Part shown: positions 55,101 through 64,000 of the stretch, in pieces
How positions within the stretch are numbered: the first letter of the stretch is position 1
Layout: each line of letters begins with the position of its first letter
Origin: Thelonectria olida
Lineage: Eukaryota; Ascomycota; Sordariomycetes; Hypocreales; Nectriaceae
Direction: 5' to 3'
Assembly (NCBI GenBank): GCA_020736575.1
Contig: JAGPYM010000007.1
Span: 186,001-250,000 of the forward strand
DNA length: 64,000 nucleotides
The notes under the pieces: model-generated
Told to the model about the DNA's origin: nothing
Seen by the model: only the letters and a program-made list of their open reading frames with translations
Database searches by the model: none
Made by a program: the position numbers and the translations under genes

Positions 55101-55514
55101 GCAGTTTGAACTGGTGTTTTGGCGTTTGGTTGAAGGTCAAAAATAGCACTGGGGGAGGTGGCTGCGGGAGGTTACAGCGGTGTGGGGAGAGCAGTTGTCG
55201 GAAGACGGACTGTGACAGGTGGCATGGAAACGGGAGGCGGCATGTGGCAGGCACTTTGAGTGATTTGGGGGAGGTTTTGGGGTGGCTGAGGATGAGGGGA
55301 AGAGACCTGAGATGTAATGCAATTTAGCAGGTTGATGAGGTATCTTGGGCCTTCTGGGCCAAGGGAGCGGGCATGGAGGGAGCATCAATTCTATTCTTGT
55401 TGTATTCTTGTTGGCTGGCAGTGGCTGATGACGGAAGGCACAACTGGCACGGCAGCTGTCAGTGCTTGCGTCCTTCTGAAGTTGTGTTGTCACCTCTTAG
55501 CCTCCGAAAATTCA

Positions 55515-55545
55515 CCCACCACCACCACCACATCATCATCATCAC
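55515..55545. repeat. CAC/ATC trinucleotide repeat
   Basis: Tandem CAC units followed by CAT/ATC units in non-coding DNA. Confidence 0.85.
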
Positions 55546-58500
55546 CGCCTCACCACCTCGCCATCATGGAGACACAGGCTCCTCTTCCTCTGCGCAAATA
55601 ATTCTGTCTTCCCTTATCCCAGTTGTCCTCCAACGCTCCAGGGCTCACTCCAAACCCCCGCCCTCGGCTCCTCCCCACCTTTCAAGCCCCACGATCAAGT
55701 TTCATTGGTGCAGCAAACCTTGTCACTAAAAATTTCCGCCTGACGACATCCATGCCATTTGCAACACGGCCTGCCCCTGGCGTCGACTTTGTTCTCTGTC
55801 GCTGGCTGGAAGGGTGCTTGTTTGCTTGTGGCTAGCGCTCCTGCAGATGGAAGCCAATGATGGCTGATGGAACTTCCAGGCGCAACGATGAGGAGGAGAG
55901 GACGGGCCATTCTCTGCCGTTGAGCCCTGTCAGAGAGAAAACTCTGAGCCCTTGAACCATGCTCGTCGAGAGCCCGAACATGGCGTCCGAAGTACCGATA
56001 CAGTCTCATTACCTCATCCACCTGCTCGCTGCTCCAGTCGCAGGTGCCAGCCCGAAGGCTGCGGTTCGGACACTGACGCTCGTCCCGTTGTCGCACTCTC
56101 CGAAGGAACCACGCGGGCCGGCCAACAGCTACACCACGTACGAGGTACAGTAATTAATCTTGTCACATTTGTACAGCACTCTCTTCTATTGTCGAGGTTC
56201 TATGATCCGCCAGGATACGGGACGCCGCACCACAACAACGCTCGACATGGATCTTGATGGGAGGGAGGCAATGTTGCCCTCCCTATCGATTGGACATGAT
56301 TATTTGATGCTCAACTTTCTGGATCATGGTGTGGGCTAAGCTATCCCTCGATCTGGTTTGTCCTTAACTTTCTTTTTATTGCTTCTGTTTGGCATTGGAC
56401 AGATGTCCTCTCCTTTCGGCCTTCGCAAGAAATTCCTTGTTCTGCCAATGCCCCGTGGTGCTCACCCATCCTGGTCGCGACGAAGGTTTCTTTCTTACTT
56501 ACTTTTTTTCATCTTTTCCCCCTAGTTTTACTGATTGTTTCTTCAAGGGGTGCAGGCTTCTCTAGCACCCTCGCATCTCAGTGGGGAGGAAGTCAACCAA
56601 ACACCCTTTGTCTTAGATCCAGCAGGAATGTCTTGCTTTTTTCTCTGCTCAGCTGTCTCTTAGTTTACGATCATCTTGGGCTTACCGGGACAAGTCTAAG
56701 AAGACGCAAGTCCATTGGCTGTTCTTGTGATCCCAAGTTTGGGGTCTCGATTTTGACAGGTGCACACAAAAATGACTTACATGCGTTTGGCTACAGCCGT
56801 CTTCGGTATTCGACCCGTCGGGTCTGTATTTCGGTCTCCCCAACCGCCTGTCTGATCTTCAGCCGACCCGGGGCAAACCCAGGACTACCGGGACAACGTC
56901 TACTTTGTCGGCATGCTTGCGTGCGGCACGGACAACACTTGTCTCTTTTTTTTTTTTCGACACTTTGTTTCTTTTTCTACAGTACTTTACACTAGATGAG
57001 TTTCGAAATCTCCGCGAGGACTGAAACTTTCAAATTGACCCACGGACGTGTCAGAATGGCCATCTGCCAACAGCCTGTGATGTGCGAATTGGAACACTCT
57101 CGCAGTCGCTCGTACTCTCTGTAGGTATGTTTCTGACGTCCTGATCTGACTTTCACCAGTTGTGCTTGGGCAGAAACGTAGCAGTGATAAACAGGATCGA
57201 GGGACTTGTCTCAAGTTGGAATTAGCCCACTAGAGGACGCGTTTAGACTTTGATTCCTCCACCGGCCTCCTATTGGAAGTTGAGCAGCCTAAGCATCTCC
57301 ATCAAGGCCCCGTTTCATTCTCCTCGCCTGCCGTATGGCCCATGGAATGCACCACAACCAGCAGTAGAAGCAGCAGCAGCATTTACCTGCAGCACAACAA
57401 CCGACCCCCCATCATCTCAAGGACCGCTCTGGGGCCTCTAAAACGCGCTCCAGGGTTCTTCTGCAGCAGAGCAGCTGCTTGAGCCAAGCACCACTCACTG
57501 ACTGCAGCCTGCGACATCATGAAATTGGACCGCGTTCCCAACCTCCACCGCCCATGTATGTACGTACGAGACGAGACTGCGAAATGGATCCCCTCGGACA
57601 AGAAGAAACGACCAGAATGCTGATGCTCCCTCTATCTTATGTCTGTGCCTATGCCTGAAGCTGATGGATACGCCCACGGCTCTCCTGGCCCTTGTGCGTC
57701 TTCATCACGGCGCGCCCGTGACGCTCTTGGTGGTCCGGGCAGCAGCAGTCTTGTTCGACGCGCCCCCCCTTGAGTTTTAGCCCTACCCCATGGCAAGCCA
57801 CGTCGAATCCCTTCATCTTTCAGCACTATGGCCCTCTCTCATTACCACCATGCCGAGCTTCAAACCAGAGGTGTCATTGATTGCAAGGTGTGCGTGAGCT
57901 GCACGGCTGCTCCTCGTGAGATGGTAGGTGATGGTGGTGTGGGCATTGGCCCATCTCGTCACGATTTCCCTGAAAAGCCATTGTCGAGAGAAGCTCTCGT
58001 TTCGACTTTTCACTATCGCTTCGTGCTTCGTACCTGGTAGGCTCATCGGCGACTTGTGAGCCACCCAGAGCGTGGCGCCTCAACCCGTTGGCCTCACCTT
58101 ACCTTACCCGCATCGATCAGCACCCCTCCATTCACACGCAGCCGTCGCTCACACCTCTCACACGCCCACACACTAGTTGCCACTCTTCTTTCCATCTCCG
58201 TTTCGATGTCCCAAACTGGTTGTTTCGATAGGGTTGTGAGCCTGGTGTCTCGACCTCCAAGACACAGCATCTCAGCTGCCCTGGATCGTCTCTGAGACCT
58301 GTCTAAGGATGGCATTCTGAATCAATTCGCTTTCGCCTCACCTTATCCTCGCCTCCCGTCTACTCGGGACTCTACATGCACCCTCCTCACACCTCCTCCC
58401 TCTCGATCCTGACTGACTCCTCTCCCGTTCCCCTAGTCATCTTTGCTTTGCCCCTGCCCTTATTAACCTGTATGCTCGGTGGACCCGGGGCATGCAGTGC

Positions 58501-59350
58501 AGGTCATTTCTTCGATTCCTCTCTGATTACAGTAGCTTATGCTATAAGACCCCAAGGCCTTCTCCCGTCTCTTCGGATTTCGTCATCTCTTCGATACCAT
58601 ACCAAATCTTTTGCCCATTCCGTCTCCACACTCTCAAGCCGCACACACACACACAAATAACTACAAATACACTCACACGCCCCATCCGTATCCGTACGGG
58701 CCCTACTATTACCTACTAGTTGCCCTCACTTTAATACTTCTCGACCAAGCTAGAAGACCTTCGCACACCCAAACTCGGCGGACTCGAGCGCCCAACTACC
58801 GGCCTAGTGACTTTCTCGCTCTCGCGCTCTGGTCACCCGTTGAGACTTTGGTGCGGTTGGTTTCTTGGCCTGGACAGATCGCGGTAGGCTCGTGCTTGTC
58901 ATGCCCGAGGTCTTTTTGCATGGGGTCTGGCCGGGATACTCCTAGCACTGCGCGAGACAACCGTTTTGACAACTCATCCGCAAGTCCCACTCGCCTTACC
59001 GGCTTGTTTACAGCCCTGGGCCCCAGAGCCCCAGACGAAGCTACTCGGCGGGTCCCAACGCCTCACGCTCTTCGTCATCTCATCGACGTTCTGTCCTTCT
59101 GGGCATGAATGGCGCTAGCCTCTAGCTCGGCTGACCTTGTCATTGGAACTTGACTTGATAACTACCTTGCGACCCAGGTCCCCAGGTCCAGGGCTGAGCC
59201 ATCAGCTCCCTGCCTGACCATAAAAAGCATTGGGCCTGGCTACGAATAATAGGCCGGAGGCACCCTGCTTTGAGAGAAAGCCTCCGTTACTACCCTTCAA
59301 CTCGACTACCGTCTGGCCTAGTCATAAGTCATACCTTCCCTACCTTGCCC

Positions 59351-59376
59351 GATCATCGATCATCGATTATCGATCT
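59351..59376. repeat. GATCATC-type short repeat
   Basis: Three to four imperfect copies of GATCATC/GATTATC, about 300 bp before the start codon of the 369-residue gene. Confidence 0.7.
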
Positions 59377-59673
59377 TCTACGCCTCCAACACTTCCTAGG
59401 TGGGCTTGGTGATCACGACCCCGCGGTGAACCCCTCCAGCCATCCAGTTGCCCGTCTTGGTTGCGCCCCTCGCTCTATTTTCTGCTTGTGGACCCTTCTT
59501 ACTGGTCGAACACCTTCTACCGTCTCTCCTTCTTCGACGACAAAGCTCGTACAACTTGTGCGCGAACCTTCCGGACGTGATTCAACCTGGCCGCGGTACA
59601 GACTGTTTCGTTGCCGGCCACGCATCGGTTGGGTTCAACGTTAGGGTCTCGTGGTAGCCAGAGTCTCCGGGGC

Positions 59674-60913
59674 ATGGACGACCCCAACCGGCTAAGGAGG
59701 CAGAATGAACCGCCGGTTCATCCATCTTCCAACCAGAGATACTCCCTTCAGGATCTTTCCCAGCAACGCCGTTCCTTAGCAGGAGCTCCCAGCGAGAGAT
59801 ATCGCCCAGCGCCCATCAACACGTCCCCGTCAGCGGCGCGAGGATTGGGAGGTGCGGGTAGCTACAGCACATACTACCAGGAACCGACGGCTTCTTTTTC
59901 AACAGCAAACATGCCTGCAGCAGCGATGGCCTACGGGTCCGAGTACGGGACAGATTCGCGCCAGCAAACGCAGAGCTTCGGCGGTTACAACACTGCCGCG
60001 ACCATGATGTACAACGTGCCGCAACCGAGCGCACAAACGCCTGTCTACGATGCGCAACAGTTTGGATCGCGACAACCCACTGCCATGCAGATGATGACTC
60101 CTGACGTTGCTTCGACGTATTTTGGCTCGGACGCAGGGAACGCCGGCAACCCCGGGCTACAGCAGACTGCTCAAGCTTCAAGCGGGACCGCCAACGTCTA
60201 TCAACAGAGCAACCCCATGGGCTACGCAGCAGGCAGCATGTCGAATGTGGGAGCAATGCAACAAGCATCATCGACCGCGGATGTCTCCATGGGCGAGGAC
60301 GAGTATGCGGCGGACGGCGCCTTGGAAGAGAAGTGGGTCAACTACCAGCGGCAACTCGGCACTATCTATCAAGATGTTGTCAACGGCTCCTTGGAGAATG
60401 CATCCGATACACTATTGAGCGTCTCTAGCTGGTTGCTGTCTCAGGTAGCCGACCTCGGTAAGTGCAGTTGCTCTTCGAGCTGCTATGACAGGAACCTCAA
60501 GAACTGCAGGCTGACATTACTGGCACAGGCTTGAACCTCGACGACACCAACCTTCATGCTGATAGAATAAAGCTATGGAACGACTTTAACCACGCCTGGC
60601 TGGCCCTTGGGCAACGGCAGCTCGAGCTGACGATATCCTCCCAACAAACATCGAGACCCCAAGGCCTATTGTCCAAGGCAACGATCAAGAAGTTGGGAAA
60701 CGAACTGATACGTTTATGCGATGGTATTGAACGACATGGACTCGTTGACTACCACTATGGGGTGTGGGAAGAGGAAATCACCACTGGTAAGTGCGAGAGG
60801 TGCCAGTTTCCGAAGCCTCTTGGCCACTGACACAACTCTATGCAGTCCTTGAAGATTGTCTCGATCTCCTCGAAAACCACGATGACTCAAGCGGAAGCAG
60901 CGGGTCTCGCTGA
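59674..60913 (+). CDS. Uncharacterised 369-residue protein, disordered N-terminus and conserved-looking C-terminal region
   Basis: Three exons, 59674..60457, 60529..60786 and 60846..60913; introns start GTAAGTGC and GTAAGTGC and end CACAG and TGCAG. I do not recognise the family. Residues 1-215 are low-complexity, rich in Gln, Ser, Ala, Tyr, Met and Pro (SYSTYYQEPTASFSTANMPA; repeats of AMQ-like and QQ runs). From about residue 225 the protein looks folded and helical: EEKWVNYQRQLGTIYQDVVN, LLSVSSWLLSQVADLGLNLD, LWNDFNHAWLALGQRQLELT, and GNELIRLCDGIERHGLVDYH, ending in VLEDCLDLLE and a short polar tail. Precise exon joins inside the helical part support a real gene. There is no DNA-binding motif, signal peptide or membrane span. 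The long upstream region and QN-rich half are typical of regulatory proteins, so a nuclear cofactor is possible but unproven. Confidence 0.8.
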
Positions 60914-61941
60914 AGCCATGGTCCAGTGGCCCTGATATGACCCAAGGGGCATTCAATGACCAGGCGAAGCTGGCTTCTGCTGTGCCTCGCACAACCCTAC
61001 GAGACTCGAAGTAATAGTTTCAGGCATTGTACGGCTACACCATGGCGCAAGGCACCTTCAGGCGGAGGGAGGGCGGCTGTGATTATGCGCCACTGCGCTT
61101 CCCACCAGCAGCGAGCCTGATCTCCCCCCCTTTTTTTTTTACTTCTTCTGATACTCCAAAAAGATCTTACTCCTTGTTGCGCTTAGCGGCCGGACCGGAT
61201 GGCAATTGGGACGAGGAGTTTGAAGGGGTGACTATTTGTTTTTTCTTGTTTTTTTTTCTTGTTTTCTTTTCCCCCATTTTTTCTCGTTTTTTTCTTTCCC
61301 TTCCCTTTGCCCCTGTCTCTCAGTGGACATGGTGGTAGAACAGAGAGAGGAAGAAAAAAAAAGCAACGAGAAACCCCGGCTGATGTCATGTATGGTACCC
61401 CCATCTCCGGGTTCACGATTTCCTTTCAAGCCTCTCTTGCTGGGTTCTCTTGGCGCCTTCGGTCAGGGACACACTTTGGATAATCAACGCAAGCAATCAC
61501 GACGGAACAGGGCGGGGGTAACCGGAAAACGGGCTAGGGATACGATTGGGTAGGGGTGAGGCAAAGCGGGAAAAAAAGGGCATTCGGGCGGCAGCGGAAT
61601 GGGCGTGCGGATAATGCTTTAGAGAGAGACACAGGCGTTGAACAACTCCGACCCCCCAGGGAAAAGCAAGCTATGGCATCTTCTTTTCGGCTTGGGGGCA
61701 AGGGAGGAGTGGTTTGTTTTTTTCCCCAAATTCTTTTGGTATAGACTTTTTTTGCTTGTTGTATTATCTATTGGGCCTAGATTGGGTCGGGGAGAGCGGA
61801 AGCAAACCAGTTTTGGGGACGGGGGCGATGACGGGAGGGCTTAGGACAGGGAAGCCCTCACGGGCTTTGTATGGTGATGGTGCTCATGGGAACGAACGAA
61901 CTTGGACGAAGGCGTTTTGTCAAGATACAACCAATTATTCA

Positions 61942-61981
61942 TGGGATGGGATGGGATGGGATGGAATGGAATGGAATGGAT
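61942..61981. repeat. TGGGA/TGGAA pentamer repeat
   Basis: About four TGGGA units followed by about four TGGAA units in tandem. Confidence 0.9.
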
Positions 61982-63283
61982 GTGACGAGATACATGGAGG
62001 ACTCGGGCTAATACCACCGATTGCCAGGCAGTGTACGAATATGAATTACCACTATTACAATGAATGACTTGTTGGTGCTGGGACGAGAAGGGAGTTGATT
62101 GTTTCCTCGCTCGCAGGGTTTCCGCCCAACAAGCCGCAGTCAGTTCATGGTCGAGTTGAAAGATGATGTGTTAGTTTCTGCCCAACTACAGTCACGCTGT
62201 CGATCTCCTGTTGGATCCTCTTCAACCTTTTCGGAGCCTCTTCTTCTCAGCTGCATAGGCCGAGGATGAGAAGGGACAGCAAATCGTCGGGACCTGACCT
62301 GGGGAGCGGGGGGCTGTCTCTATCGTAGGAACCTAGAACCTAGCCCGTCCGCCCGCGGGACAAGAAGAAGAGTCAGTTGTTAGGCAGAAGAAGAAGAAAA
62401 AAACACCACTACCGGCAGGGAACATGGGACAAAGGAGTCAGTGATGGGGGCATTTTTGACATGGAGTGGAGGACTGCACGCTACCGCGTGTCGAGCCAAC
62501 GCCAACGCATCCGACCATGCAAATGCACCTAACAATCCACATGCGTGTGTTATTCTGCATGTTTTCCCAACCCCCAAATTTATTCGATGGTCAAGGAGAA
62601 TGGGGGAGTATCTTGTCCCTTAGGCGAACTCGTTCTCCGGCTCCGAGTCGGGTCCTTGTCGCCGTGTCCCGCTCCGCCAACTAGTTGCACACACTCTCTG
62701 ACACTAAAAAAAAAACACCCATTTCTTTTTCGTGCTGGTGTCCACTGATGATTCACTTTTCCATACTATTACTGCACGGTGTTATCATTCTTGTTTACTG
62801 TTTTATTTGAATGAATGGACGAATGCGAGGTGGCGGAATGACCTGCAGCAGGTTGCTTTGGGGGGAGGCTGGTCATGTGGGTTCAACTGCGTGTGTTCTT
62901 GATGGATGGAGGGAGGGGGTGTGCTTTTTCCTCTCGAAAGCAGAGAGAGTCAAGAGTGCCTATGCTTTCTTTTTTCTTCTTTTCCCGACCTTGACAGGGC
63001 ATCGCGAATAATCCTTGGCGTCGGGCTTTTGAGCTGAGCCACTACGGAGTGATAGTCGTGGTTGACAGACCAGGGCTGGAATATTACATAGCAGGCATAA
63101 CGTTAATAGGTTTCTCGGTCTGCCAATGACACAAAGTCAGGCTGGGAACAGGTCGGGGTTGCATTCTGCGACTTTCTATTCGTCGCCTAGGTGTGACTTG
63201 TCCCAGTTTGCCACAAGGTTGAAACTTTGCAGCCTTGCGTTGTTTCGCCCTTGTTTCTGTGACACGTTACTCATTTTACCTTG

Positions 63284-63302
63284 GTTGTTGTTGTTGTTGT
63301 TG
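63284..63302. repeat. GTT trinucleotide repeat
   Basis: Six tandem GTT units in non-coding DNA. Confidence 0.85.
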
Positions 63303-63500
63303 ACGTTGGCATACAGTAAACGAATAGTTGGGCTTGTGACGTTGGACGGATTTCGGACTTGATCCCGAATATTCCCGTGGGAGTTAGTAGCACACCCCCC
63401 CGTTGGACGATGGAAGTAATTTGTAATGCACGGGGGAGAGGGGGAAAGCACGGAGATGTTTCGAAAAGAAGGGGAGGTTGGGTGGGAAAGGAGGAGGAAG

Positions 63501-63530
63501 GCAAGGCAAGGCAAGGCAAGGCAAGGCAAG
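63501..63530. repeat. GCAAG pentamer repeat
   Basis: Six perfect tandem GCAAG units, preceded by a GGAGGAAG stretch. Confidence 0.95.
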
Positions 63531-64000
63531 CGAAAACAAGAATAGCAGCAATCGATTCTCTCAGTGTGTGTGCGTGTAAGCAAGCCATAGTCTATGCCTA
63601 TTTGACCTTCCCGGGTCTAGCTTCTTGGAGGTGTTTTGGTGTTAGTCTTCGGGCCAGGCGCCGTTGTGCTTTAGTTAGTTAGTGGAGGCTTCCCTAAGAT
63701 GGATCATGGGTGGGAAAAAGGGACATGGGTTGTTAGTGTGAAGCCCCCCCCTCTCTTTCTCTCCTCCCCCTCGCATCCGTCTATTCGTACCCAGAAGGAG
63801 AAGTGCCCTGCCAAGGAGAAAGAAGCTGAGTCGGCACTTTCAGGCTGTCAAAGCACAAAGGGACGGCGCTGGAGTTACATATGCACAGTTCCCTTGTTAC
63901 AGCGCTGTTGTTTCAGACGAGCTGTTGGTTGGGTTACCTTGCAGGAGAAGGAGAAGAAGTGAACAATGTAACTGTACTTTGTCCGTCGTCCTGCACGTCA

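Larger units (their letters stand above)
52174..59673. other. 7.5 kb gene-free region upstream of the 369-residue gene
   Basis: Many short frames overlap on both strands, none with a domain, splice support or family resemblance. The right part (from about 58100) is increasingly C/T-rich and A/C-rich on the plus strand, as in long fungal leaders, and ends in good context before ATG 59674. Simple repeats occur at 55515-55545 (CAC/ATC units), about 57358-57380 (CAG units) and 59351-59376 (ATCGATC units). It may include a long promoter, 5' UTR introns or a non-coding transcript. Confidence 0.55.
60914..64000. other. Gene-free region at the right edge
   Basis: About 3.1 kb without a supportable gene. 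It contains T-rich tracts (61129-61141, 61220-61300), a pentamer repeat at 61942-61981, a GTT tract at 63284-63302 and a GCAAG repeat at 63501-63530. It could hold the 3' UTR of the 369-residue gene and the promoter of a gene beyond the window. Confidence 0.55.

Noticed and set aside
1..64000. Secondary-metabolite cluster, transposon, CRISPR array, tRNA or 5S rRNA genes
   Set aside because: No polyketide or peptide synthase, transposase, reverse transcriptase, repeat-spacer array, or clear tRNA/5S sequence was seen by eye. A covariance-model scan would be needed to exclude small RNA genes fully.

Overview
This is a window of nuclear DNA from a filamentous ascomycete fungus, most likely a sordariomycete and probably Hypocreales. 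Four things point there: short introns (about 49-110 nt) with GTNNGT-like donors and CTAAC branch points; GC-rich codon use; compact divergent gene pairs; and fungal proteins such as a Med5-type Mediator subunit, an Irc22/TRAP-alpha protein and an IGR-motif mitoribosomal protein. Species cannot be fixed from the sequence alone. I see no bacterial, viral, CRISPR or transposon genes.

Left part (1-28.4 kb). A bZIP gene runs off the left edge and has about 6 kb of gene-free DNA upstream. Then come mitoribosomal mS41 (IGR motif), a large SHPRH/Irc20-type SNF2-RING protein, Irc22/TRAP-alpha, fumarylacetoacetase, a CocE/S15-type hydrolase, a 124-residue unknown protein, a membrane-anchored aldehyde-dehydrogenase-like protein without the catalytic cysteine, a LigB/DODA-type extradiol dioxygenase, Mediator subunit 5, and an AIF/AMID-type oxidoreductase. 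A 5.6 kb gene-free stretch (28.4-33.9 kb) leads to a 72-codon small gene with a long leader.

Middle part (34.9-52.2 kb). This is a dense housekeeping block, largely in head-to-head pairs: Yju2/Kin17 (splicing, nucleic acid metabolism), Spt4/Pop8 (transcription elongation, RNase P/MRP), PP5/Es2 (phosphatase, spliceosome factor), Coq8 (coenzyme Q), Rrp36/FCP1-like phosphatase (18S rRNA maturation), and eEF1B-gamma/uS9m (cytosolic and mitochondrial translation). RNA and translation functions dominate.

Right part (52.2-64 kb). A single three-exon gene for a 369-residue protein sits alone, with 7.5 kb of gene-free DNA before it and more than 3 kb after it. Its disordered N-terminus and compact C-terminal region suggest a regulator, but I do not recognise the family.

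Two genes, eEF1B-gamma and the SNF2-RING gene, have apparent small indels that break the frame; assembly errors are the simplest explanation. Exon boundaries were placed by eye from splice signals and protein continuity. No transcript data were available. I did not find a clearly new multi-gene system; the best leads are single-gene oddities and the three isolated genes with very long flanks.
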